Origin: Cutibacterium acnes
Lineage (GTDB): Bacteria; Actinomycetota; Actinomycetes; Propionibacteriales; Propionibacteriaceae
Assembly (NCBI RefSeq): GCF_003030305.1
Contig: NZ_CP023676.1
Coordinates: 682,001-746,000 of the forward strand
Direction: 5' to 3'
Length of the DNA stretch: 64,000 bases
Part shown: positions 26,875 through 35,769 of the stretch, one piece after another
How the letters are laid out: the number at the start of each line of letters is the position of its first letter
How positions within the stretch are numbered: position 1 is the first letter of the stretch
Translations under genes and position numbers: made by a program
The notes under the pieces: generated by a model
What the model saw: only the letters and a program-made list of their open reading frames with translations
What the model was told of the DNA's origin: nothing
The model's database searches: none

Positions 26875-27612
26875 GTGAAAGCTGCGGCACAGGATCAGTG
26901 GAAGCTTCTGGACCTTGCTCAGACTGATCGGCGGATCGCTCAAGCAGAGCATCGTCGTCGGACTCTGCCCGAGTTGGCCGAACTCAAGGACCTTGCAGTG
27001 CAGCGGCGAACGCTTGCGGAGGAGGTCGTCGCTAAGTCCACCGCTCTATCGGACGCCAAAATGGAGCAGGAACGTATCGAGGGCGACCTCGAACCAGCTC
27101 GCGCCCGAATGGAGCGTAACCAGAAAACCGTGGACGCGGGCACCATCACCGACCATAAAGCGTTGCGCGGCCTGACCGAGGAAATCGAGCACCTAGGGCG
27201 GCGCATCTCTCGACTGGAGGACGCCGAGCTTGAGGCTATGCAGGCCGTCGAGGATGCCGAGAGGGCCCACGCCGACGCTGATCGACGCCGCATCGAGCTC
27301 GACGGGCACATCCGCACCGTGCTGGTTTCTCGCGACGCTGGTCTCAAAGAGATCGACGAGGGATTGAGTGAACTGCGACGGGTTCGTCAGACTCAGGCTG
27401 GTGGTGTTCCGGCTGACCTCTTGAAGCTGTACGAACTGCTGCGCGAGCGTACTGGCATGGGATGCGCAAAGCTCGTGCACGGAGTCTGTGAAGGATGCGG
27501 CATCGCCGCCACTGCCGCTGACCTGCGCAGTTATGCGGCGGCTGGCGACGATGAAGTGGTGCGATGCGAGGAATGCGATCGCATCTTAGTGCGTACCGGG
27601 GAGTCCATCTGA
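26875..27612 (+). CDS. Coiled-coil protein with C-terminal C4 zinc ribbon
   Basis: 245 residues. Residues about 5-170 form a long charged helical hairpin (coiled coil); the C-terminus has a zinc ribbon with VCEGCG and RCEECDR cysteine pairs. This matches the C4-type zinc-ribbon (DUF164, CT398-like) family. The GTG at 26875 lies 5 bases after AGGAGG and gives the normal VKAAAQDQWKLLDLA start; a longer upstream frame is ignored. In several actinobacteria this gene follows the Nif3-like gene, which here is at 44.9 kb. RNase P RNA starts about 50 bp downstream. Confidence 0.88.
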   Translation: MKAAAQDQWKLLDLAQTDRRIAQAEHRRRTLPELAELKDLAVQRRTLAEEVVAKSTALSDAKMEQERIEGDLEPARARMERNQKTVDAGTITDHKALRGLTEEIEHLGRRISRLEDAELEAMQAVEDAERAHADADRRRIELDGHIRTVLVSRDAGLKEIDEGLSELRRVRQTQAGGVPADLLKLYELLRERTGMGCAKLVHGVCEGCGIAATAADLRSYAAAGDDEVVRCEECDRILVRTGESI

Positions 27613-27663
27613 GGCTTCTGTGGCACCGTGTGGCGGTAGTACCGAGATATCCGTAGAATTGGC

Positions 27664-28053
27664 GCCCGGACGAGCCATCCGGGTGATCGCGGCAGCGCTA
27701 AGTTGCCGAGGAAAGTCCGGGCTCCATAGAGCAGGGTGGTGGGTAACGCCCACCCGGGGTGACCCGCGGGAAAGTGCCACAGAGAACAGACTGCCGGTTT
27801 CGAGCCGGTGAGGGTGAAACGGCGGGGTAAGAGCCCACCGCGTCATCGGTGACGGTGACGGCATGGCAAACCCCACCTGGAGCAAGGCCAAGAAGACCGT
27901 GAGGTCGCGGACGTGTTTGAGGGCTGCTCGCTCGAGCGTTCGGGTAGGCTGCGCAGCCGAAAGGCTGGAGGACACCAGCAATGGTGTTCACAGATGGATG
28001 ATCACCGGCCCGGCGGGGCTACAGAACCCGGCTTATAGGATGGCTCGTCCCTA
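27664..28053 (+). ncRNA. rnpB: RNase P RNA, class A
   Basis: The ends pair perfectly over 13 bp (27668-27680 with 28038-28050), the P1 helix. Inside are conserved RNase P segments: GAGGAAAGTCCGGGCT near 27708, AACAGACTGCC near 27785, GGGTGAAACGGCGGGGTAAGAG near 27812 and ACAGAACCCGGCTTA just before P1 closes. About 390 nt is normal for actinobacterial RNase P RNA, the catalytic RNA that trims tRNA 5' ends. Confidence 0.96.
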
Positions 28054-28433
28054 AAATATGGATCTGACTAGGTTAAACGATGTGGCTTTGGTCAGTTATG
28101 GGGCGGCGTGTCGTTCGTATAAATTCCTCGTGGAATTGTGTCCTGAGCGGCAAGAGCTGGTATCCCATGCGCAACGTACATGGGCATGAGTTCACTCATG
28201 CCGCTGCGTCCTGTGGCGCAATGAGGGAACCAAACTTGCTCCGTGCCGACCCCGCCTTGTGTGGGGAGTCGGCTTTCGTTGTGTGATGGGTGGTGCGGAG
28301 CGGGCGCGTTGCACAGGTCCGCCGGGACGAATCACGGATCACCGTCGATAGTGACGACACGAACAGACTGATTCTGCTAGGTGAAAGAGCTAAGCTGAGC
28401 GATGAGCATAGCTCCCCTTTCAGTTATTGCTCT

Positions 28434-28470
28434 GGCCGTCCCCGCCGCTGCGGGGGCGGCCTTCTTTCTT
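28434..28470 (+). terminator. Intrinsic terminator with no assigned gene
   Basis: A 12-bp G+C stem (28434-28445 with 28450-28461, one wobble), tetraloop CGCT, then TTCTTTCTT. This is the best intrinsic-terminator shape in the window, yet no protein gene precedes it; rnpB ends 380 bp upstream. Confidence 0.75.
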
Positions 28471-28688
28471 CTGAGGTGTGGCTGCTGGTCATGCTGCAAC
28501 GGCTCGCGAGATAGTAAAGGTTGCGGGCATCACGATTGCTTCAGTCGGGCGGCCAAGTGCCGTGAGCGATGGCCTGGCTGTGGCGGGAGCACGCCCCGGA
28601 TCATCCAGCTCACCGCCCATGAGCGTGACCATATGAGATGCCGCATAACAGTGGAGTAACAGCAGAATCACGATATATTTACCCCGGC

Positions 28689-28718
28689 TTTACATTGCGT
28701 GTATAGGTGGGCTAACTT
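28689..28718 (+). promoter_or_regulatory. Candidate hicAB promoter
   Basis: TTTACA (28689-28694) and TAACTT (28713-28718) are 18 bases apart. Transcription would begin close to the hicA ATG at 28726, giving a nearly leaderless message. Weak evidence. Confidence 0.3.
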
Positions 28719-28725
28719 ATGACTC

Positions 28726-28920
28726 ATGGTCAAGCCGATGAAGTACCGCAAACTCGTCGGGCTGCTGCGTGAGGCTGGCTTTACCCCAACTCAAGGCAAG
28801 GGCGACCACGAGAAGTGGCGCAACGGCACCACGTGGACCATCATCACCCAGACCACCGAATGCTCGCCGAAGGTCGTCAAGGACGCCCTCGACGCAATCG
28901 AGAGGAGCAAGCAGCAATGA
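28726..28920 (+). CDS. hicA: HicA-family toxin (mRNA interferase)
   Basis: 64 residues with the HicA double-stranded-RNA-binding-like fold pattern: MKYRKLVGLLREAGFTPTQGKGDHEKWRNG, with the single catalytic-type His in GDHEKW, then SPKVVKDALDAIERSK. Toxins of this family cleave mRNA. The stop overlaps the start of the next gene (ATGA), the usual toxin-antitoxin coupling, with toxin first. Whether it is active is not shown. Confidence 0.85.
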   Translation: MVKPMKYRKLVGLLREAGFTPTQGKGDHEKWRNGTTWTIITQTTECSPKVVKDALDAIERSKQQ

Positions 28921-29288
28921 ACAGCCTCATTGTCACCGCTACCCGCTGGTCGGGCGGCTGGGAACTTGAAATTGGCGAGCAACAGCACACCCAGGTTCGC
29001 AACCTGTGTAATGCCCGTCAGCAGGTTGTCGACTATCTCGACACCATGGATGAGAGCGTCGATCATGCCGACGTCGACATCACCATCATTCCCGAGATCG
29101 GAGCACTTGCCGACGAGGTTGCACAGGCGCGCGAGGCTACCCGTGCCGCAGCTGAGGCCACCGAAATGGCGGCACGCCAGTCGCGTGCCGCAGCTCAACA
29201 TCTGCGTGCAGCTGGCTACTCTGTATCCGACTCTGCTGTGATCATGGGCGTCTCTCGCGGACGGGTGAGCCAGCTCGTGAACTTGTGA
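28917..29288 (+). CDS. hicB: HicB-type antitoxin with C-terminal helix-turn-helix
   Basis: 123 residues. Residues about 3-60 form a HicB-like alpha/beta part (LIVTATRWSGGWELEIGEQQHTQVRNL). An Ala/Arg-rich helix follows, then a helix-turn-helix (AGYSVSDSAVIMGVSRGRVSQLVNL) that should bind the operator. AGGAG lies 9 bases before the ATG. It would neutralise HicA and repress the pair. Confidence 0.83.
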   Translation: MNSLIVTATRWSGGWELEIGEQQHTQVRNLCNARQQVVDYLDTMDESVDHADVDITIIPEIGALADEVAQAREATRAAAEATEMAARQSRAAAQHLRAAGYSVSDSAVIMGVSRGRVSQLVNL

Positions 29289-29553
29289 CACGGCTCACGT
29301 CGCCAACCCCGAACCCGGCAAACGCGTGGTGAGGTTGCGGGAAGCGCTGGCAGGCTGCGCAGAGCGGCATGCGTCAGGCGAACTGAGGGGCCTCGCTCGG
29401 GGCCGTATCGGCGGCTCGCGTATTTAGGGATCGTCAGTGCATCAATATGGTCTGATCCCCATGTGGAAGCTGCCGAAAACGCCGCGCTCGGTGAACGCGA
29501 TCGTCATCGGTGCCGCTGTCGTGGAGGCCCTGGATAGCGGTATGCGAAGGGGG
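29289..29553. other. Intergenic region upstream of the cobalamin riboswitch
   Basis: About 265 bp with no supported gene. A 33-codon frame (29461-29559, MWKLPKTPRSVNAIV...) ends at the riboswitch promoter; it has no ribosome binding site and may be chance or a gene remnant. Confidence 0.5.
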
Positions 29554-29562
29554 TGCTAAAAT
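29554..29562 (+). promoter_or_regulatory. Extended -10 promoter element of the riboswitch operon
   Basis: TGCTAAAAT is an extended -10 (TGnTAAAAT) that would start transcription within a few bases of the 5' strand of the riboswitch P1 helix at 29568. No good -35 is present, as allowed for extended -10 promoters. Confidence 0.5.
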
Positions 29563-29567
29563 CCTCG

Positions 29568-29728
29568 CGTCAGGTTGCTGGTGACCACACCAGCGCTGGA
29601 ATCCGGTGAAAAGCCGGAGCTGACGCGCAGCGGTATGACTGATCCGCCCCGACTTGAACCACTGGCGCCATGCGCACTGGGAAGGCGCCGGGAACGGAGA
29701 CGAAGTCGAGCCCGAAGACCACCTGACG
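29568..29728 (+). promoter_or_regulatory. Cobalamin (B12) riboswitch
   Basis: The ends pair perfectly (29568-29575 with 29721-29728). Conserved blocks occur in order: GGAATCCGGTGAAAAGCCGG and GCTGACGCGCAGCGGT (29599-29635), CCACTGGCGCC...GGGAAGGCGCC (29660-29692), and the B12-box-like GAGCCCGAAGACCACCTGACG (29708-29728). It precedes an ABC corrinoid importer, its expected target. High cobalamin should switch the operon off, by hiding the start or ending transcription before 29782. Confidence 0.9.
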
Positions 29729-29781
29729 ACGCCCTGTTGTTGCCCGGCCGCGCACGCCGATCACAGAAAGCTAGTTTCGCC

Positions 29782-30795
29782 ATGCCTGCCACCCCGAAAT
29801 TCCTTCGCCGAGCTGTCGCGGTCTCGATGCTCCCCGTCATCATGCTTGCCGGATGTGCTGGCGCCCCCAAGGACTCGTCAGCTTCTTCTTCAGCGTCGGC
29901 GTCCCAGTCCAACGCTGGACCTATCACCATCACCAACTGTGGCCAGAAGGTTACCCTCGACAAGCCGGCGACCCGGGCCGTGACTCTTAATCAAGGGGCC
30001 ACCGAGGATGTGCTGGCTATCGGTGGTGAGTCCAAGCTCGCGGGGACCGCGTATCTTGACAGTGGGATTCCGAAGAAATGGAAGAAGGCTTACGACTCGG
30101 TCAAGGTGCTCGCCAAAGAGTACCCGTCTAAGGAGACCTTCCTATCTGCCAAACCCGATCTGGCGGTGTCCTCGTATTCGAGTGCTTTCACCGACAAGGC
30201 GGTGGGAACACGTGAGGAATTGAAGAAGCAGGGAATCGCCACATATATCAGCCCCTTTGGATGCCCTAAAGGCACCCCGTCAGCTGAGGCCACGTGGGAG
30301 AATGTGTGGAAGGAGATGCGAGAGGTTGGAACCCTTATCGGGCAGAAAGATGCCGCCGACAAGGTCATCGCTGAACAGCGCATGTCCCTCAAAGAGGTCT
30401 CCGGTAACAAACACGGCAACGGGACCTCGATAGTGTGGTTCGACTCGGGTGACAAGGTTCCGTTCATCGGCGCTGGCCATGGCGGCCCACAGCTGCTCAT
30501 GGACGCTGTTGGGGCCAAGAATCTGTTTGCGAACCTCGATGGGGGCTGGGCTGACGGTTCGTGGGAGAAGATCGTTGGTTCCAACCCCGATGTCATCGTC
30601 GTTGCAGACGCCGACTGGTCGACAGCTAAGGACAAGATCGCCTATCTGAAGAAGGACCCCGTTCTCAGCCAGATGAAGGCGGTTAAAGACAACAAATTCG
30701 TCACCGTGCCATTTTCCCAGACTACCCCTGGCGCCGAGCTGGTTGACGGAGCAAAGACTCTCAACGACGGCCTGGCCAGGGTTACCGGGAAGTGA
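29782..30795 (+). CDS. btuF: Corrinoid ABC transporter substrate-binding lipoprotein
   Basis: 337 residues with a lipoprotein signal (MLPVIMLAGC; cysteine about residue 25), a Ser/Ala linker and a periplasmic-binding-protein type III fold (TRAVTLNQGATEDVLAIGGE, GTAYLDSG, NPDVIVVADADW). The family binds siderophores, heme or cobalamin; the riboswitch upstream points to corrinoids. An in-frame upstream extension runs through the riboswitch and is not translated. The stop overlaps the permease start. Confidence 0.88.
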   Translation: MPATPKFLRRAVAVSMLPVIMLAGCAGAPKDSSASSSASASQSNAGPITITNCGQKVTLDKPATRAVTLNQGATEDVLAIGGESKLAGTAYLDSGIPKKWKKAYDSVKVLAKEYPSKETFLSAKPDLAVSSYSSAFTDKAVGTREELKKQGIATYISPFGCPKGTPSAEATWENVWKEMREVGTLIGQKDAADKVIAEQRMSLKEVSGNKHGNGTSIVWFDSGDKVPFIGAGHGGPQLLMDAVGAKNLFANLDGGWADGSWEKIVGSNPDVIVVADADWSTAKDKIAYLKKDPVLSQMKAVKDNKFVTVPFSQTTPGAELVDGAKTLNDGLARVTGK

Positions 30796-31826
30796 GCCGC
30801 TGGCGCAGTTGGCTCCTGCTCGGCATTGTCGTTGCTGCCCTGATCGGCAGTGCCCTCGTAGTCCTGGGGATCGGGGCAGTTCGGGTTCCGGTTTCCGATG
30901 TGGCGCGGGTGGTGGCGCGACGCTTTCGGCTCATTGAAGGAGCCGACGTGACGGTCCTCAACGACCAGATCGTATGGCAAATGAGGGCCCCGCGTGTCAT
31001 CGGATCGATGGCCGTCGGTGCTTTGTTGGCGATGTGCGGCGCGGTGTTGCAGACCTTGACCGGCAACGATCTGGCTGATCCGTACCTACTAGGTATCTCC
31101 AGCGGGGCGTCGGTCGGGGCGGTCTTCGTCCTGATCGTCGGGATTTCCAGCACCCTCGGGCAGTCGGTCCTTATGACCCTGGCCTCCTTCATTGGAGCCG
31201 TCGTAGCCTTGGTCATGGTGCTGACGATGGCCACGGGCAGATCAGGGGAATTGCCTGCCGGCCGAACAATCTTGGCCGGTGTGGCCGTGGGCCAGTTGTG
31301 CGGAGCAGCGGTGTCGGTGATGATCATGATCTTCGGGGAGTCGAATGCGGCCCGTTCAGCTCTGTCATGGACCCTTGGGTCCTTCGCCGGGCTGAGGTGG
31401 GGATCGACGATCACGCTGGTTGTTGCCACCGTGCCGGCGCTGGTCGTCGGGATGGCTTTGTGCCACATCCTTGACGCCTTCGCATTTGGAGACATCAGTG
31501 CGATGTCGTTGGGTGTTCCGGTGAACACTGTCCGCTGGGCAATCATGGTCAGCACGGCTCTGCTGACGGCCCTCAGCGTGGCGTTCGCTGGACCCATCGG
31601 CTTCGTCGGGCTCACGGTTCCCCATATCGTGAGATTCTGGACTGGGTCGCGTCACGCTCGTCTTCTGCCGATATCTGCCCTGGCCGGAGCGCTGCTCATG
31701 GTGTGGTCAGACACCGCTGCACGATGTTTACGTCCCGATACCGAAATCCCCGTGGGCGTCATCACCGCGATCGTCGGGGCCCCGGTGCTAGTCGTGCTTT
31801 TGCGTCGACAGGCCTCGAGATCATGA
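30792..31826 (+). CDS. btuC: FecCD/BtuC-type ABC permease
   Basis: 344 residues with about ten membrane segments. Family motifs include RAPRVIGSMAVGALLAMCGAVLQTLTGNDLADPYLLGISSGASVGA and GPIGFVGLTVPHIVR. It starts at a GTG overlapping the binding-protein stop (GTGA) and ends overlapping the ATPase start (ATGA). It forms the membrane channel of the importer. Confidence 0.92.
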   Translation: MSRWRSWLLLGIVVAALIGSALVVLGIGAVRVPVSDVARVVARRFRLIEGADVTVLNDQIVWQMRAPRVIGSMAVGALLAMCGAVLQTLTGNDLADPYLLGISSGASVGAVFVLIVGISSTLGQSVLMTLASFIGAVVALVMVLTMATGRSGELPAGRTILAGVAVGQLCGAAVSVMIMIFGESNAARSALSWTLGSFAGLRWGSTITLVVATVPALVVGMALCHILDAFAFGDISAMSLGVPVNTVRWAIMVSTALLTALSVAFAGPIGFVGLTVPHIVRFWTGSRHARLLPISALAGALLMVWSDTAARCLRPDTEIPVGVITAIVGAPVLVVLLRRQASRS

Positions 31827-32620
31827 CAACGGTGACAACGTCAGCAGTGCTGAGGGCCGAGGCTCTTGGTTGGAGCGTGGATGGAAAGACGATCCTGTCA
31901 GGGGTCAGTGTGGACGTTCGGCCTCAGATGATGACGATGATTATCGGCCTCAACGGATCCGGCAAGACGACCCTGCTCCACTTGCTCGCGGGGCTTCGCA
32001 AGCCAGGCATGGGACGAGTGTGGCTGGGCAAGCGTGACCTCGCCCGGATCGGCGCCAAGGAGCGCTCCAGGATGATGGCGCTTTTGGAGCAGAATCCGTC
32101 GGCCCATGTCGAACTGACGGTGCGCGATGTCGTCCAGCTTGGCCGCATCCCGCATCTGGGCCGATGGCGAATGGGCAATCTCAGTCGCAGACAGGGACAT
32201 GACGATGACGTTGTCGAGAAGGCCATGGCGACGACCGGGGTCTCCGAGCTTACTGATAGGGCATGGTCTTCCCTGTCAGGAGGAGAGAGGCAACGGGTAC
32301 AGCTGGCTCGTGCCTTGGCACAGGAGCCCGAGATCTTATTCCTTGACGAGCCGACAAATCACCTTGACTTGCCACACCAGATCGACCTCCTGGAGCGGGT
32401 CCGAGGACTCGGCCTGACGACGGTCACTGTCATTCATGACCTCGACTTGGCTGCCGCCTACGCCGACGACCTCATCGTGCTCGACTCGGGTCGCATGGTT
32501 GCTGGCGGACCGGCGAGCACAGTGCTGACGCCTGACCTTGTCCGTGACCACTTTGGTGTCGACGGTGAGGTTTGGTCCTCCTCGAGGCGCGGCTTCACCT
32601 GGAACGGACTGCAGACATGA
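31823..32620 (+). CDS. btuD: ABC transporter ATPase for the corrinoid importer
   Basis: 265 residues with Walker A IIGLNGSGKTT, signature LSGGERQRVQLARA and Walker B ILFLDEPTNHLD, plus the VIHDLDLAAAYAD switch region. It powers uptake with the two preceding gene products. The start ATG overlaps the permease stop, and its own stop overlaps the next start, so four genes are linked by 4-bp overlaps. Confidence 0.92.
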   Translation: MTTVTTSAVLRAEALGWSVDGKTILSGVSVDVRPQMMTMIIGLNGSGKTTLLHLLAGLRKPGMGRVWLGKRDLARIGAKERSRMMALLEQNPSAHVELTVRDVVQLGRIPHLGRWRMGNLSRRQGHDDDVVEKAMATTGVSELTDRAWSSLSGGERQRVQLARALAQEPEILFLDEPTNHLDLPHQIDLLERVRGLGLTTVTVIHDLDLAAAYADDLIVLDSGRMVAGGPASTVLTPDLVRDHFGVDGEVWSSSRRGFTWNGLQT

Positions 32621-33237
32621 CGACGCGTATCGCAGTATCCCTCCGATGGGACGACGCCATCGACTTGGACCGAGCGATGACCCAGCAGGTGGCAGCCGAC
32701 TGTACTGCTCACCTACAGGGCCCCGGTCCGACGCTCATTGATGTTCTTGACTCGATCGATGACACCCGAATCGAACTCGTCGGTTGGAGTAGCGAGGATG
32801 GGCCTGTGCCGCTGTCCTGGTTGCGCCGGGTAGCAGGGCAGTGGGTTCGTGACCATGCGGACGGGCCAAACGTTGTCGTCCATGCTGGGGCGGTGCGGCC
32901 TGGGCAGACGATATCGAATGAGTGGCGAGCCGTTACCGGGTCCGAAGCCCCACTGCGTAGCCCGGCCTGGCAGGAGTTCCCACCCTTCAGACACCACCTG
33001 CTGGCATGCCGCGGGCCGCGCTGCAATGCAGCCGGAGCAGCCGACCTGCACGCCCGACTGAAGGACAAGCTAGCCCATGCCCTTGACACTGAGATCCTCG
33101 TTACGGTGACCGGGTGCATGTTCCCTTGCAACCACGCCCCGCTCATTGTCGTGTGGCCAGACGGCAGGTGCATCCAGCTGACTGCTGACAATCTTGATCG
33201 TATCGTCGAGGACCTCATCGGCCCCTCCCGTCAGTGA
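32617..33237 (+). CDS. Thioredoxin-like [2Fe-2S] ferredoxin-domain protein
   Basis: 206 residues. The first 120 are unfamiliar. The C-terminal 80 match thioredoxin-like 2Fe-2S ferredoxins: C131 and C136 in LACRGPRCNAAG, C167 and C171 in GCMFPCNHAPLIVVWPDG. It is the last gene of the riboswitch operon, coupled by ATGA. A redox role in corrinoid handling, such as cobalt reduction or trimming of imported corrinoid, is inference from position. Confidence 0.8.
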   Translation: MTTRIAVSLRWDDAIDLDRAMTQQVAADCTAHLQGPGPTLIDVLDSIDDTRIELVGWSSEDGPVPLSWLRRVAGQWVRDHADGPNVVVHAGAVRPGQTISNEWRAVTGSEAPLRSPAWQEFPPFRHHLLACRGPRCNAAGAADLHARLKDKLAHALDTEILVTVTGCMFPCNHAPLIVVWPDGRCIQLTADNLDRIVEDLIGPSRQ

Positions 33238-33271
33238 TGAGTCCGATGGGCAAGGTGTCAGTAAGCGGGGG

Positions 33272-33487
33272 TCAGCAACACCGTGCTTGTGGATTGCGAT
33301 CCTGACGATCACACTGGTCACGCCAGAATGCCTTCTCCGACATCGGCTCGTGACGAGTGCGACGACACCACTCAAGATAATTGTCGTAGGCGTCGGCGCC
33401 GGTGACGCCGCGTACCCACCATCTCAGAGACGACCAGCATCGTCGCCACAATGGGTCGGTTGGTTGATGTTGGGGTGCGGCGGTCAC
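33272..33487 (-). CDS. ybdD: YbdD/YjiX-family small protein
   Basis: 71 residues with the family pattern WWVRGVTGADAYDNYLEWCRRTRHEPMSEKAFWRDQCDRQD. It usually accompanies CstA-type peptide/pyruvate carriers. Its ATG overlaps the cstA stop (ATGA), so translation is coupled to that of the broken cstA. The reading frame itself is intact. Confidence 0.88.
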   Translation of the reverse strand: MTAAPQHQPTDPLWRRCWSSLRWWVRGVTGADAYDNYLEWCRRTRHEPMSEKAFWRDQCDRQDRNPQARCC

Positions 33488-35769
33488 GCGTGCTCCTTGT
33501 CCTTGTGGACACTTTCCAGCTCAAGCTCAGGGTGCTCCTCGTAGAAGGCGTCCCACTCAACCTGCAGATCCCTCTCAGCCTTGGTGGGCATGAGACCACT
33601 GGGAGCGAAGATTTTGGACGGCTTGGCTGGGTCTTCGGTGTCGATGATGTTGCGACCACGCAGCGCCTGAACAGTGCGGATACAGGCCACGATCATGACG
33701 ATGAGGGCGCAGACGACGAAGATGATCGACATCGTTCCTTGAATGGCGGTGTTGCCGACGACGGTGTGCATTTCGTCAATGTTCTTGGCTTGCCCCAGCG
33801 AGGTCTTGCCGTCAGCGATGGCCCGCTTGTAGGTCATGTGATTGGCCCAGTAACCGAGCTTCGGGTCGGGGGAGAAGATCTTCAACCAGGACCCGTAAAC
33901 CGTGATAATGGCGGTGAAGAGCATCGGTACGAAGATGATGAGCAGCCGCCACGTGTGACCAGCCCGGGCGAAGATCACCAAGCAGATCGACAGGGCGACA
34001 GCTGCCAGCAGCTGGTTGGCAATGCCGAAGAGCGGGAAGAGAGTGTTGATGCCCCCCAACGGGTCGGTGACGCCCATGAGCAGAATCGAGCCCCAGCCAG
34101 CCACCATGATCGCGGTAGTCAGCCAGGAGCCAACCTTCCACGAGTGGTCCTTGAGGCGCGGCCAGAAGTTACCCAGCGCATCGGAGAGCATGAACCGGGC
34201 GACGCGGGTGCCAGCGTCGACCGAGGTGAGGATGAACAGGGCCTCGAACATGATCGCGAAGTGGTACCAGAAGCTCATCATGGCCTCGCCACCAAAGATC
34301 TTGTGCATGATCGTCGCTAGACCAACAGCCAGGGTGGGGGCGCCACCGGTTCGACTGACGATCGATGTTTCGCCGACGAGCTTGGCTGTCGTCGTGAGAG
34401 TGTTAGCGTTGGCGTGCACACCCGACAAGCCCAAAGAATTGACGTAAGCGATGGCGGACTTGACGGTATTGCCCGTCGCACCGGCTGGGGAATTCATAGC
34501 GAAGTAAATGCCCCGGTCCACCGACAGGGCGGCCACCAGAGCCATGATTGCTACGAAGGACTCCATGAGCATGCCGCCGTAGCCGATGAGACGTGCCTGG
34601 GATTCCTTTTCGATGAGCTTTGGGGTGGTTCCAGAGGAGATCGTGGCGTGGAATCCCGATAGCGCTCCACACGCGATAGTTACGAAGAGGAAGGGGAAGA
34701 GTTTTCCGGAGAACACGGGGCCCGCACCGTTGGTGGCATAGACCGTCATTGCTGGCACGTTGATGACCGGGCGGACGATGACGATCGAGATCGCCAACAT
34801 CGCGATCACGCCGACCTTCATGAAGGTAGACAAGTAGTCACGGGGAGCCAGCAGCATCCATACGGGGAGTACTGCGGCGATGAATCCGTAAATGATGATG
34901 GCCCAGGCCAAAAACGGCTTGCTCAAGTGGAGAGCACTGGCAACGGCAGTGTTCTCGATCCAGGCCCCCGAGGCAATGGCCAGCACGAGCAGGACGATGC
35001 CGATGATCGAGACCTCAAATACTTTGCCAGGGCGCAGATAACGCAGGTAGAAGCCCATGAGCAGGGCGATGGGGATAGTCAGTCCGACGCTCCACACACC
35101 CCATGAGGAGGCGGCCAGGGAGTTGACGACGACCATAGCCAGGATGGCCACGATGATGAGCATGATCGTGAGAGTGGCGATGAGCGCCGCGATGCCTCCG
35201 AAGCGCCCCAATTCCTCTCTGGCCATCTGTCCGAGGGACCGTCCACCGCGTCTCATCGAGATGACGAGAACAAGGTAATCCTGGACGGCTCCTGCCAAGA
35301 TGACGCCGACGATGATCTAGATCGTGCTTGGGAGATAGCCCATCTGAGCTGAGAGTACCGGGCCGACGAGGGGGCCGGCACCAGCGATGGCGGCGAAGTG
35401 GTGGCCGTAGAGGATGCGGCGATCCGTGGGGACGAAATCTCGTCCATTGTAGTCATACTCGGCGGGGGTAGCCCGGCTGTCGTCGGGATGGACGAGCTTG
35501 TCCTGAATGTACTTGGCGTAGAACCGGTAGCCGATGAAATACGAACCGATGGCCGCGAAGACGAACCAGATGCCGTTGACCGTTTCGCCGCGTCGTACGG
35601 CGAGCATCCACCAGCCCAGCCCGGCGATAGCGGAGATGAGGATCCAGATCGTCACGCGCAGCGGTGTCCATCGTTGCTGACGGGCTCGCTCCTCGTCCGA
35701 CAGGCTGACGGCGGGCAGACCTTCGGGGAAGTTTGAGTTGTTGTACGTACGGGGTGGGACAGTGTCCAC
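33484..35769 (-). pseudogene. cstA: Carbon-starvation protein CstA, interrupted by an amber codon
   Basis: The gene has 762 codons in one frame, but codon 151 is TAG (35317-35319). The 150 residues before it (MDTVPPRTYNNSNF ... LSAQMGYLPSTI) and about 610 after it (IIVGVILAGAVQDYLVL ... SVHKDKEHA) are both clear CstA. In the family the position between TI and II is normally tryptophan, so one G-to-A change of TGG explains the stop. No other damage is seen over 2.2 kb, so the mutation is recent or read through. CstA takes up peptides or pyruvate. A restart could make a protein without the first helices, but it would probably be inactive. Confidence 0.88.

Larger units (their letters stand above)
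28054..28725. other. Long intergenic stretch between rnpB and hicA
   Basis: About 670 bp without a supported protein gene. Visible structures are a palindrome GGCATGAGTTCACTCATGCC (28183-28202), an imperfect hairpin 28245-28273 followed by TTTCGTT, and a strong terminator at 28434-28470. Two hairpins on the plus strand suggest one or two short untranslated transcripts. Small frames at 28402-28659 and 28478-28636 exist but have no ribosome binding site. Confidence 0.6.

Noticed and set aside
28478-28636. 52-codon GTG frame (begins VAAGHAATAREIVKVAG)
   Set aside because: Some codon-like pattern but no ribosome binding site and it starts within a few bases of the terminator; kept only as a remark on the intergenic region.
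28402-28659. 85-codon frame across the orphan terminator
   Set aside because: Runs straight through a strong terminator hairpin, and has no ribosome binding site.
33451-34320. 289-codon plus-strand frame antisense to cstA
   Set aside because: It mirrors a clear CstA coding frame, is rich in Asp/Glu/Gly/Arg like other high-G+C shadows, and has no membrane or domain pattern.
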